DNA of 64,000 nt from Taenia hydatigena (Eukaryota > Platyhelminthes > Cestoda > Cyclophyllidea > Taeniidae). Location of the stretch: contig JADWOT020000002.1 of assembly GCA_036345935.2 (NCBI GenBank), positions 6,571,145 through 6,635,144 of the forward strand. Reading direction: 5' to 3'. Each line of letters begins with the position of its first letter. Within the stretch, counting starts at the first letter, position 1. A program made the translations under genes and the position numbers. Below the pieces are notes generated by a model, which was not told where the DNA came from, did no database searches, and saw only the letters and a list, made by a program, of their open reading frames with translations. Shown piece after piece: positions 13,682 to 24,584 of this stretch.

Positions 13682-15040
13682 TGATAATTGTGTTCCAATT
13701 TCACCAAGAGGGCGTCCAAAAGAGACCCAGTTATTGTGCACCGTGAATGAGCTTACCTAGGACTGCTTAAAAAGCAAAAAGCCATGTTTCCATCCTGCTC
13801 TTCGACTTCAGGACTTAATCAAACATCCTCTTTAAAAAAGAAAAAAAACAAATTTATTAACCTTAAATTTTGATCGCTAAGGCAAGAACGAGAACGACTA
13901 AATATCATTCTCCACTTATTTTTAGGTGAAAACGTCACCTATTCACGCAATGTGAGCTAAAGTGAGAAAATCGTTGGAAGACAATGGCGAGGCTGTGGCG
14001 ATGTATATTCCACCTGGCTCCAAAAATGGGAATAGAAAGCTACGTAAACAAAAGACGAAATAAAAGAGCTTTTCCAAAAGTGAGAACTGCGTTGTTATTT
14101 TTCTTTTAATTAAACCTCTCCACATCTTGCCATGTGATTCCCAACCTAAAGGCATTTAACACCAAGAGGCGTGTCAGTGCAACCACACAATTTGAATGCA
14201 ACTTTGCACCCACTTTTCATAAACCGAAAAATTTGCTTCCGAATAGAAAAATGCTGTTTCCCTCCTTTGCATGAGGAATGGTTTTGCACGCACACTAATA
14301 AACCTTTAGTTTACCCATCGGCAATGCACATTACACATTCGAACATGCAGATGCCTATCCTGCAGAATAGAGAACTATCACGGCATAAACTTACACTAAT
14401 GCATCCGTTCAATGATATGTAATTGCAAAATATGCTTTATTGTCACACTGCGCTTAAAGTGATCGTGAACAGCCTTAGATATAGTGCCTTCGCCGCACGT
14501 ATGCACTGCTAATGTCGTCTGGCTTATGGATCAGTAGTACATTGCTAATGTCTGGGGATCCTGATGCATGGTAAGGAAAGAGACCTCACCACTTCCCACT
14601 ATTGACCCAGTTGTGTCAGTAGGCAACTCATCTCACAGTTCATTCAAGAATTTAGTGCGATAAAACAGGATAATCCCAAGTTAAGAAGCAAAGCCCGTCA
14701 AATCCAACGTCAGGCAACGCATCTGAGAAAACCGAAACATAGCGAAAGCAGGTTAGATGTTCTAAGTTTGCTGGCAATTAAAGTGCACCCAGTCAGTCTT
14801 GAAGTTTAAGATTTCAGAATTAGAAGGCGAAGCTAAAGACCTCCCATTTCAACAAAATCAAGCCGATCGATTAGTGCACATCAGTGTGTCATCAGTAAAA
14901 GTATAGACGAATGAGAGCCTGGTTCAGCGAACAGGGCCGGTAAAGGCAAATTGCAGTGTAGACTCCAACATCATCCTAAAGCGCAAATTGCAATAAAAGT
15001 GGCGCTTAGCGTTACAAAGCTTCTGAGCGGGTGAAATAGC
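13682..15040 (+). repeat. Segmental duplication A1 (copy of B1)
   Basis: About 1.36 kb matching 24585-25930 in the same orientation. The match runs from GATAATTGTGTT at the left end to GCGTTACAAAGCTT at the right. A 112-base sample around 13936/24830 differs at about 17 positions, or roughly 85% identity. Frames are not conserved: the 68-codon frame present in B1 (24844-25050) is interrupted here by a TAA within the same stretch. The segment is therefore probably a non-coding or decayed element. Sequence identity ends abruptly at about 15040, where B1 continues into tandem repeats. Confidence 0.85.
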
Positions 15041-16149
15041 ATTGCGCAACAAACCATATTCTCATCCAATGATAAATAAAAGCCTAGCTTAAGCACTGCT
15101 GGAGGCAAAGATGAAACTCAAGCTCGAACGATATAGCGAAGCATGAAATTAACTGTCAGCAATGTTACGGGTTCGACGCCCGCATGTATTGGGAATTACA
15201 ATAATGCTAGAAATCGAATTCACGCCGGGCACTAATGAAGAAGCGAATCCGTGACATGACACGACATTAATAGCGTCCATCCCTTGCTAGGTCAAAGCTG
15301 ACTTCTGAATATTTCTCAACAAAACGATGAAGGGTGGAAAAGCAGAAGCCAACGCCTGAGGTGTGAAGTGACAGCCGGTATTGTTGATGTGCAAAGGGTG
15401 GGTCAGTTCCAATATTATTACTTCGGTCTTTCCTTGTCACCAAAGGGCTGTGCTCATCTCTTCCGTAGTCGTCGCATACCTCAATCTTTGCATTTTCAGC
15501 GGCGTGCTGATTATTTTGTCAAAATCCCCAGTGAAGAGAGTGAAGAACGAAGATAACGGTTAAAATGCTGCCATAATTTGACCTTTTCTAATACAAACAG
15601 TGTAAGAGGCTCAGTTCGATCTCCTTCCGCTGGCATGTAATAAAATGTAATTAATCGAGCATCAAGATTGAATGCCGAGGGATCAAACTGGTATGCAGTG
15701 TAGCCCACAATTTGCGACTGATTGCAAAAGTGAGTCTGTTGATTTTTGCGCAATTCTGAACAAATCCTCCTGAAACAGTGGAATGGTCTTATTCTCGATG
15801 ACCATCCACTCACTTCAGTCTTACTTGGCCTGAGTCGTAAAACCCAGTTGTGAAAGCAAGTTTTAAAATGGGGTGCATGACATAGAGTTTCCTTGGTAAA
15901 TTGACGCCTAATCACTCTGCACATTATTATGGTAAGTATCTGACAATCCCAGACATTTATTTGACTTCGGTAAGTTAAGAGTTCGGTGATTGGAGGAAAT
16001 TCAGGACCATCTGCTTTCGAATTATTGGAGCGCACATCACACATCCTATTTGCATCATAGTCCAATTCGCAAATAGTTTATTATTTAACAGAACTTCATC
16101 AATCAAAATTAAATTTTGCTTCAAATGCGGATCTGGACATGGATTGCAG
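15041..16149. other. Spacer between A1 and A2, absent from the B copy
   Basis: This 1.1 kb lies between the duplicated segments A1 and repeat R2/A2. At the B locus the same position holds the opposed tandem-repeat arrays (25930-27838). It contains the longest open frame of the window (15511-16065, minus). A lone T-arm-like hairpin near 15168-15184 is not accompanied by other tRNA parts. Confidence 0.6.
15511..16065 (-). CDS. Unrecognised 184-codon open frame
   Basis: This is the longest uninterrupted frame in the window; the first ATG is about seven codons in. I do not recognise a family. Composition looks protein-like, with Trp, Cys, His and charged residues spread through it. There is no signal peptide or hydrophobic segment long enough to span a membrane. 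A rough chance calculation for this base composition gives about 0.2-0.3 frames this long in a 64-kb window, so it is suggestive but not significant. It could be an exon, a decayed element frame, or chance. It sits in the part of the A locus that has no counterpart at the B locus. Confidence 0.3.
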   Translation of the reverse strand: MDYDANRMCDVRSNNSKADGPEFPPITELLTYRSQINVWDCQILTIIMCRVIRRQFTKETLCHAPHFKTCFHNWVLRLRPSKTEVSGWSSRIRPFHCFRRICSELRKNQQTHFCNQSQIVGYTAYQFDPSAFNLDARLITFYYMPAEGDRTEPLTLFVLEKVKLWQHFNRYLRSSLSSLGILTK

Positions 16150-16435
16150 CAAAGGAATGCTAGATGATGCCTCTTGACATCATAGTGGACCTAATATCTC
16201 AATGGGCAATCATAGTGACAAATCGGTGCCTGCGACGCAGTCTTGCCCACGCGACCCTAAAAGACCCATGGTAAACATGAGCTGTCGCTTTAGCTTTCAG
16301 TTGCAGCTAGGTATTTTGGCAATCTGCTTCGGAATTTTCTGATTCTTTGTCCTCTTTCTGGCTCAACTCAAAGCCACGCAGAACTGAGCATGGTCAGATT
16401 GGGGATGGACAGCTATATTTGCATGCCAGATCACA
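16150..16435 (+). repeat. Repeat R, copy 2, running into segment A2
   Basis: Diverged match to 13400-13680, with the same ordered landmarks ending in a GATGGACAG motif. Its last 30 or so bases are also the first bases of the A2/B2 duplication (27839 onward at the B locus), so only the end of R was included in that duplication. Confidence 0.55.
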
Positions 16436-17890
16436 AGGCTAGCTTTAGTTACTAATATTTTAATAAAATCGTTCAACTTATGCCACCAGAGGTGAAAATC
16501 GTGGAGAAAGAAGAATGCGGACAAAACTGTCAGGTTTGAGTCCACTTAAACGCGAATCTTCCAGATAATGCTGGTAGGCCAGCGTAATTATCACAAGCGG
16601 TATAGAAATCTTTGTCTGATGTCCGTGCCTTTCTTCCAATCTTGCCCGCCAGCACTTCATAATCCTTAAATCTGCAAAACATTTTTATGTTTATATACCA
16701 GTCTTGAGCTGAAATGCAGACAACACGAAACAGCTGCATGTATTTGCATTTGCGAAACGCAGCCAACTAGGCACTCTTGAGCACCAGCATCAATATAACA
16801 ATGCGAAGGTGTGCTGCTGGTAATTATGCAACCATTTGTTAACATGATGTTTCACCGCCCACCAAAGTGCGCAACCACTTCCATGCTTAAACCTTGTTTG
16901 AATGCCATAAAGAAGGCCTGACCAAAATGGCAGCCCACAAACTGTAGCTCATTCGAATTGGACGTCGTTGCAGAAGATCCGTGATAGCACATTGCTTGAG
17001 ACCACGTCATGCGCAGTATGTTAGCGGGCTGCGTTTTTGATGAGTCTAGCATAAGTAAATTGGCAAAGAGCGAACTGCACATATTACCAGTCCCAAATCG
17101 CGAGGTGGTCCCATGCATGTGTCATGATGTTTGGGCGGGGCACCACAACACCACGTCAGATCAACAGCTGTAATGCGCTTTAATTATATTGTAACAACCT
17201 TCTCCAGCCAAATGGTAGGCAGATTTTACAAGGTGGAACAAAGATCGTAAGACTAAATGGATTTAGTCCATGTCATGGAATCCAAATCTTCTCGCTCTGC
17301 CCTCTAGAGATGATGATTGTATTCCAACTACGGTGACCTGATTTTATGATCGCATTATTTTAGCATATCTAATGCACAATTAACATCGAAGGAAATTCGA
17401 GCGGAATGTAACATTAATGCTAAAATCAAGAGCGAAAGGAGTTTCGTTGTTCACTGTGCTTGCAAACATGCTGACTGGACATATCTGGCGTGAGAAGTAA
17501 TTATACCGATTCTGCTGTGACACTCAAAATAGGTTTGGGTGATTTCATGTCTCCTAAGTGAGTGTCCTCTCTCGCGATAAGCATAGGACATCGTGCATGG
17601 CAATTGCGTTTAAAAGAGCTTTGTCCGAATTTCCTTGTATTGGAGTACACCTAGCATAATTCGTCGTGGACATTAAGCACGCATTTAGTTAAAATGCATC
17701 GACATCGATATGCAAGCGGAATTGAACTTGTGCCCAAATACCGTGACCCCTTTGCGTAAGGTGTAGGACAACATCAAAAATGCACGAATTTGAAGCATAA
17801 GGCATTTGTTTAATTCGCAGTACAGCGTGAACTCAGTTTTGAGTTGGCGGAAATGGTAAACTCAAGAAAATTAGGTGAACATAAAAAACT
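16402..17890 (+). repeat. Segmental duplication A2 (copy of B2)
   Basis: About 1.49 kb matching 27839-29312 in the same orientation, roughly 85% identical by eye. Clear anchors are TTTAATTATATTGTAACAAC at 17180/28580, CATGTGTCATGATG at 17115/28517, and the shared ending near GTGAACATAAAAAA. The 88-codon minus frame at 16852-17118 is broken in B2, and the 86-codon frame of B2 (29161-29421) is broken here, so neither is likely to be coding. The match stops at about 17890. Beyond it lie the FnIII antigen exons at this locus and tandem repeats at the B locus. Confidence 0.85.
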
Positions 17891-18236
17891 TGTAGTTTCA
17901 GCAGTTGTCAAATCAAAGAGGTTGCACTGGGAATAAGTAAGCATAAGTGAGCAGCATTGCTTCATTACACGCACCATGAAAGCCTATGTTGATAAAAGAG
18001 AGGTCTGGTAATTTTGCATGATTGACCGTGGTTGTAGGCATGCACAAACTGTTGGCAATTTGCACTTACGCACAAGTAAGCTCAAGTACGCCTCAATGCC
18101 GTGCCAGACGGGACCAGACGGAATGGACCCCTGGGCAGATCAGTTGGTCGCCATACCTCCCTCGTCCTCCCTATGCAAACAGACAAGTCATCTCGCAGTT
18201 TGGTAGAGCACATTGCAATCACACTTGCCAGCTTAC

Positions 18237-18530
18237 CGGGAGGTGGTGTTATAACAAATCCATCGTATAGTTCACCCGCCTCTGTGTCCACCAACACTCG
18301 GTATCGAGTTTTGGCCTCCAACCCATCATGCGTGATACTTCCTTGTGAATAATTTACCGTTTTACTTTTGGAGAAGTAAGGTCGATGAGTAGAAACCACA
18401 GTCAGCCTAATCCGGTTCGCGCAGCGCACACCCAACGCTCTCACATCCCAATTTAACGTAATGCTTTGTGGCGTCGCGAAACTCCATCGGAAATGTGCTG
18501 GAAGTGGTTTATTTGCTTCCCTTGTCTCGT
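18237..18530 (-). CDS. EG95/45W-type oncosphere antigen, FnIII exon (partial gene, intact frame)
   Basis: Single 294-bp exon encoding one fibronectin type III domain of the taeniid host-protective antigen family (EG95, 45W, TSOL16/18 type). These are secreted or surface proteins of the oncosphere. Seen directly: the acceptor TTTTATCTTCCAG before 18530, the donor GTAAGC starting at 18236, both in phase 1, and an open frame between. Domain landmarks in order are PLPAHFRW, SITLNWDV (core Trp of strand B), ANRIRLTVVS, a sequon NYS, DGLEAKTRYRVLV (core Tyr of strand F) and GFVITPPP. About 98 residues matches the usual size of the domain exon. Genes of this family normally have a short signal-peptide exon upstream and a hydrophobic C-terminal exon downstream. 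I could not place either convincingly, so the gene is annotated as partial. It lies about 470 bp downstream of a frameshifted paralogue on the same strand and next to duplicated segment A2. Confidence 0.8.
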
Positions 18531-19000
18531 CTGGAAGATAAAATAACTTCAATGCATGATAGCAATCACGCAAGCATTCCGACCCTAATAGGAACGAAAA
18601 TGTGGAACGTTTAATGCTAAGCCATTTGCAATGATGACAGCAAGCCGCATGAATTAAATATGTCTACCCCTAAGTCGCAACAAATTCTTGCTTAATGTGA
18701 ACGCCAATTTACGATTGAAGGGTGCGCAGCATAAATACGAGCATACTTTGTGGGAGATGTTCATTATTAATTCGTGAGTTCAGTCCGTCTTTTACTAAAG
18801 ACATTTTTGGACTCTTTATCTCATGCCATTGGGACGGGTAGTGGACACTTGGCACATGCCTTTCCATCTAGTATCCACTTACAATTTGCTACCAATTAAA
18901 TGGAAAATGAGGCATTAGCACATCACGATGTTCCTTATGCAAATAGACATGCCATGCTTTGGCATGGTGATGCACATCGTAATCGCACTTGCCAGCTTAC
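18531..19000 (-). other. Interval between the two FnIII exons
   Basis: Contains the downstream intron start of the 19.0-kb copy. Its first bases (GTAAGCTGGCAAGTG) are identical to the intron start of the 18.2-kb copy, and similarity continues for about 80 bp, so the duplication included intron sequence. A minus-strand signal-like frame beginning MRLAVIIANGLAL (ATG at 18650) lies about 120 bp upstream of the intact exon, but no phase-1 donor follows it. I do not call it as exon 1. Confidence 0.4.
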
Positions 19001-19306
19001 CAGTGGGCAGTGTTTTTAATGAATCCGTAGAATATAACATCAGAGCTCTCATTTGCGATTGCGTTCACAAACACATGGTATCGTGTGTCGGACTCCAATC
19101 CGTAAAAATGAATATCCCATTCGAAAAATTTCCTTTTTTGCTCTCGAGTAAAAAGGGGTTTGAAGGTGAAAATGCAGTCACTCTAATTTGGTTCGCGTAG
19201 TCCTCGCCCAACTCTTTCACATCCCAAAGAAGCGTAATGGTGTGTGCGCCCACGCAACACCAGTAGAAGTGATTTGGAAGCGGTGTGTGTGCTTCTATTG
19301 CCTCTT
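19001..19306 (-). pseudogene. Second EG95/45W-type FnIII exon, frameshifted
   Basis: A 306-bp paralogue of the 18.2-kb exon. Seen directly: acceptor GCTTTTTACAG before 19306 and donor GTAAGC starting at 19000. The upstream part reads PLPNHFYW, TITLLWDVKEL and ANQIRVTAFSPSNPF, then a sequon NFS. After about residue 62 the domain continues in a different frame (LESDTRYHVFVNAIANESS, then FYGFIKN), while the original frame meets a TGA near 19065. A one-base loss near 19125-19135 explains the switch. Because the exon length is still a multiple of three and the end is out of phase in the shifted frame, a second, compensating indel near the donor is likely. This may be a decayed gene or assembly error. 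An 18-residue hydrophobic frame starting MPHFYLYCILLKL (ATG at 19595) is a weak signal-peptide candidate, but its donor phase does not fit. Confidence 0.75.
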
Positions 19307-20581
19307 CTGTAAAAAGCAATGCGCTCAGCTTAGCAGAACTGTTACTTGTATTGTGGATCGCTTTAAAATAAGGATGTCAGATTTTCCTGCTTTGATAATG
19401 AAAATGCCGTTGTTAAAAGACATAACTACTTGCTGGCCACCTTTAAAATGCAACAATTGACACGCTTGATCCATAGGGGACAGGCGTTTGTAAGTAATTG
19501 CATGTGACGTGTGAGTTTGGGTCACGAGGAAACGCATGTCTTGAAAAATATACTAATAGCTTGAGTAAAATACAGTAGAGATAGAAATGTGGCATGCAAT
19601 TAGTGTGACTTGCTAGCCATTCGCAAACAAATGCCGCCGTCAACCGGTACACATGCAGCTATTTGTGTGAGTGGATGGAAAATTAGGAGTTAGGGTCAAG
19701 TGAATGTAACACGTGAAGCGGAAGCAATTAATAGGTGGGATTTATGCACAAATGCCGATCAGTGTTACTCAGTTGATAAAAACTCACCACCCAGTTCTAC
19801 GCGGCTCTTCGCCAAGTGCGAAATTGCCAGCAGCATAAGGTGCAAGCGAAGTGACATCGTCAAGGAAGAATTGGATTACAAGCATAAATCATGGGGTATT
19901 TATAGGAGTAGGCACTGTTGTATCAGCCTATCAAACGTGTGTTCTTGAACTACAAGGCGACTCCCACATGCGCAGAGTAGTTGATTGTGAAATAGGGTGT
20001 TGGTTTCTGCTCATGAATCAGTGGCCTGCTGCCACATGACCTGTCATGAAGGTGAGTAGACGCGGAAGGTGAAATCAAGCACAAGACCTAATAACGCTAT
20101 AGATCTCAAGATGACTTTCGGATCAACAGCGAGCAAATTGATGCGGTTGAGCAGCCTTGAGATATAAAGCTAATTTAGCAGGACCAAATCACAATCAAGC
20201 GTCCCTGTAGTGCCGATTAAGGACTGACTGTGACTGCCTGTTGGCTCCATCATCACGTCTAGTAGATCCCACATTCATGCGGGAAGAAAGTGATGCCTGG
20301 GAGGAAGGAGGCAAAAAAGCGATGTTTGATAATAGATGAGTTCCAATAAAAATTGTGCTCATAGAACTACACTTGCGAAATTTCTTTAGACGTCAACGCT
20401 GTAACGTGGTCAATGGAGGAATATGCGCGGAAATATGGGTAGATATGCAAGACATGTAAATGTCCTTCAATGTAACGGGATTCTTATCCGTTGTTGAGTC
20501 CGCAATTTTAACTCGCTCTCGTTGACGATCTCCAGCATAAGTGGACCTTGATTGACGAATGGAAGCATCTAAAGTGCATGA
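19307..20581. other. Upstream flank of the FnIII pair
   Basis: About 1.3 kb between the second FnIII exon and the first tandem array. It should hold the promoter and first exon of that gene copy if they survive. Frames on both strands are below 85 codons and unrecognised. No clear promoter motif was identified. Confidence 0.4.
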
Positions 20582-21845
20582 ATGACAACTGACAGAGCTG
20601 TAGGATTAACACATATCTTCCTCTTCCGTTTTGCATGGGTTAGCCTGTGGTGGGAGCAACTATCAGAAATGCCACGCCTTGTGTGCCACCAATCGGCGTG
20701 GAGGGATAGACTAGAACGCATTGCAGTCATGTGAGAGATCTGCAAAATTTGCCTACATTTTACGCCAGTAGTGCAGCCGTATGTATACATTGCCACAACT
20801 TGTGAGCAAGAAATCAGTGTCGAAGGATAATCAAGCATACATAAATGGCAAGTTAGAGACGTACAGGATTCACCCATGTACGCGCGACATTAAAAACGCA
20901 CCGGGTGCCAGTGGTGATTACAAGCTACAGCAATGCCGCTACTTGTGTGCCAACCATCAATTTGGAAAGAAAATCTGCACCTCAAACGATGACATTAAAG
21001 ACACTTGCAGAATTGACTCATATACAATCGAAATCAATCTCACACCAGCCCGTCAGTGGTGGGTGGATGTGTCATAAATGCCACACCTTATTTTCCAATG
21101 GTGTGTGGGGATAATTTAGAACCAATTATTGGAATGATCGATGAGTCCACAATTCACTCATTTTACTCCCGACGTTAGTATCACATCAGCATGTGGGTGG
21201 TAGAGGTAAATGCTAGCAATGCCACAGCTTGTGTGCCACCAATGAACGTGAGGGGATAACCTAGAAAGCAATGTATTCACGTGGCAGATCTGCAGTATTC
21301 CTTACATTATTGCGACTTCAAAAGCACAACGGTGTGTCGGATGTTTGAGTAGGTGCCAGCAATTCCAAAACTTGTGCGCCGAAAGTCAGTAAGGTAAGCT
21401 AATCTAGGCCGGTCCATAGCATTCGAGACACCTGCAGAATTGACTCATGTACAAACGAAATCAATCGCACACCGTCCCGTCAGTGGTGGGTGTAAGTATC
21501 AGAAATGCCACTACTTGTGTGCTAACAATTAGTGTGGAAGGGTAATCTTGACCCCATAAACAGCATGTGACACCTGCAAAACTAATCCACATATTCTCGC
21601 CATCGATATTGCACTAGTCAGCCGGTGTCGAGTGTAAGACTTAGCAGTGCAAGTCTTGTGTGTCATAAGTCAAAGTGGAGGGATATTTTAAGGCGCTTAG
21701 CTGGCAACTGATAGAACTGTGGAACTTATACACATTTGCCTCATCCATTTCACACTGGTCAGTTGGTGGTGGGATTAAGCGTTAGCAATGCCACACCACG
21801 TGTTCTATTAGTTATTGTGAAGGGATAACATAGACTCGATGATGT
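20582..21845 (+). repeat. Tandem array 1, forward half (about 143-bp monomer, nine units)
   Basis: The anchor AATGCCACAACTTGTGTGCC and variants recurs at about 20671, 20792, 20935, 21080, 21221, 21364, 21507, 21647 and 21790. Spacing is 140-145 bp except for one short unit of 121 bp. Each unit continues with a CACCAATCAGTGTGGAGGGATAA-like stretch, then TCTAGAC, CTGCAGAATTGACTCATGTA, and CACACCGGCCCGTCAGTGGT before the next anchor. Units differ from each other by roughly a fifth to a third by eye, so the array is old. The minus frame of 102 codons at 20569-20877 is a by-product. Confidence 0.9.
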
Positions 21846-22545
21846 AAGCAAATTCTGAAGGTCTTTTACATGCCATCTATGGGACTGGACAATCCCAACA
21901 CACCGATTGGTGTGACAGACGTATGGGGCTTAATGTCGCAAGAATGTGAGTAAATTCTGCAGGTTTCCCACTTAACTACAGGGCTTTATAGATTAACCCT
22001 TCAAACGATTGGTGGCACACAATTTGTGTCACAGCGGACACCTGCACAACTACCGACTGACCCGTGGGAAATGGGAGAGGCAAATATGCATAAATTATGC
22101 AGTTCTGTCATGAGCCATCTATGTGGATTAGACTAAACCTCTACAGTGACAATTAAACAAAATTTGAGCAATGCAAACACAAGCTCACCACCGACAGATC
22201 GCTTTACGATTAATGCGTAGGGAATGTGGGCTAATTCCGCGGTTCTCTCACATGCCATCAATGAAGTTTAGATTATCTCTCCGCACTGATTAATAGAGCA
22301 TGTGGTGCGTCATTGCTAGCGCTAAATCCCACCGCTGACTGATCTGTGTGACATAGAAGAGGCAAATATAAGCAAATTAAGCAGTTCTGTCCATTGCCAG
22401 CTATAGACCTTAAAATATCTCTCCACCCTTCTTTGTGGCACAAAAGATATGCATTGCTAAGTCTTACAGCCAACACCGACAGGCTGGTGTAATATTAATG
22501 GCGAGAATATATGAAGCAGTTTTACAGGCATAACATGCTTGCGTC
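21846..22545 (-). repeat. Tandem array 1, reverse half (about five units)
   Basis: The same 143-bp monomer on the opposite strand, beginning immediately after the forward half. The complementary anchor (GGTGGCACACAATTTGTG and variants) appears near 21908, 22011, 22155, 22290 and 22432. The junction is at about 21840-21860, with no spacer visible, so the two halves form a very large imperfect inverted repeat. The array decays near 22545. Confidence 0.85.
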
Positions 22546-24584
22546 TTAACTTGAGCATGTCAGGGTAACGGCTAATTCATCGGATCATGCAATGTCCTCG
22601 AGGTCTCCTCGTCTGCAAAACAACGATGCGCTCGGGTCATTGCACTTCTTCACAGCACACGTGACCTCGCATCGCATCAGCCCTTCATTTCTCCATCGCT
22701 GCATAGAGCTTCACACGTTGCTCCGTTTTGTAAAGAATTTTAGGAATTGTCCTCAACTATAGCATCATATCTGAGCAGGGTCGCAACACCTTCCGCTGGA
22801 AGACATGATTCAAATTCGAAGCAGATCCAATACTGTCAAATATTGCGACTGCATCCAGTCTCACACCGGTTCCTTCGATTAGGAGTCACTGACCAATGCC
22901 ATGCGCTTATCGATGTACAGTAATGTCTCCTCTCTTCTACTTGGCAGCTGTTCCAGTTCGAACTGAAATGTCTGATAGTCTGTTATGAACAGACCTGAAG
23001 CAATCCGAATACGAGAGCGATTTAAAAGTTCGGCCACTATACGCAAGCATTTTCTAACTTTGTATGTGGCCCTACAGCTTCTGCGACTAAAATGACGCTG
23101 ATTAAACACATGCTTCTAGTGATCAAACACATTTCTCAGTTGGACGAATTTATACGCAATAGTCGCAATAGAAAGGCTGCGCACCTACGATTTTGCGCAA
23201 AAAGCGATCTGAGTGATTGCAGGCTCGGAACGTCCTTAGAAGTATTGGCAGGCTAATGGCAATGACTCAACTGGCAAACTTACGCAGTAGGAGAATGAAA
23301 GAATGGTGTCAGTCTAGCAGTCTAGGAGGCAATTTTAGACAACAGAAAGTGGGAGTTTTACCAGCAGCAACTTACTCCGAGTTGGCACTACTATCTGGTG
23401 CAACTCATGTGCGAGAAAAGATTCCCTGTTGTTTTCTGATCCACGTAAATGAAAGAGGTAGCCGATGAAGGTGAGGACTGAATTACTTATATCAGCGGGA
23501 TGTTGTTCGAGAATCTAGCTCAAGTGAACAAGTCTGGCTCTCCAAGCTGGAAATGAACCGACTTCCTTGTTGTGAAAACGTTTCCGAAAAACGCACAGTT
23601 ACATGCACCTTGCATGGAAACGCGAGGGGACTTCTGAAGATGGGGAATGAAAGAGAGACTTACAAATTCTTCATTTGCAAAGTGTAGCAAAATCATAGCT
23701 AAGAAAGGTTGTTCAATATAGAACCGACTTTAGGCGTGCATCTCCGTAGTCCAAGCCTGTACCACGGATTCAAGCAAATGGTCATCTTCATGCAAGTATC
23801 GAAGCATCTCTGCAACGAGCCTTTCCGATGGGATCACGGCCATATGTGGTACTGCTTTGGAAGTGGAATCCGAAAGTTGTTTCTTATTCTTCTGTTAAAA
23901 TAATCGCAAATTATCTCATCCTTATCATATTCCTCTTCTAAGTCCTGTCAAAGCCCACTGCTAAAAGGCGAAGGCCAGGGTGGGTCTCATTTAGGGCTGA
24001 TTTAGTTTTCCGCTGTCAAGATAATATTTTATTGGCCTTCACTGAAGTCGAAGTTGAAAATAATGCCAAAGTAGATGAACTACTGCCCGAGTGCATTAGC
24101 CCTGAGGCTACCAGCGTGGCCTTTAGTCAATGCTAGTTAGCAAAAGCACAAAAGCGGAGGCATTTATGGTACAGTTCTTCTCCATTTGTTCCGCATAAAA
24201 GATGTGAAATTTAAGGATTTCGATTACCCTCATCGAGTTTGCCTGACCACCAGGTGCGAACCCATCCTATCATCTTCGATCTTAGTTTGTCAGTAAAACA
24301 GCAGACTGTAGAAAGGTGCGTCGCAGGCAAAGCAGATGTGCTAACACGGTAAACGCTGGAATGGACGAGAAGAAGCAGAAGATAAAGTGCTTACCGTCGC
24401 GCAAAGTCACCAGGTGTAGACAAGGCTTTAAGCCGGATCCCAAGTAAATGAATACACGCGGGTCCAAGGCAGAGATATAGGTAACTTACGCTGAGAAAAT
24501 TCGGTAATGGCGACAGAGCATCGCGCGAAACGTCTAGGACGAATTGTAATTGCTTGCAACGACGTAGAAGGCAAAGGAAATGGC
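22546..24584. other. Unannotated DNA between array 1 and segment B1
   Basis: Two kilobases with no recognised gene. Frames at 22879-23109 (minus, 76 codons) and 23217-23468 (plus, 83 codons) look moderately protein-like but show no motif I can name and no supporting pair of splice sites. No copy of this stretch was noticed elsewhere in the window. Confidence 0.45.

Noticed and set aside
15168..15184. tRNA T-arm (CGGG-TTCGACG-CCCG)
   Set aside because: A good T-arm hairpin, but no anticodon loop, D arm or acceptor stem at the right distances.
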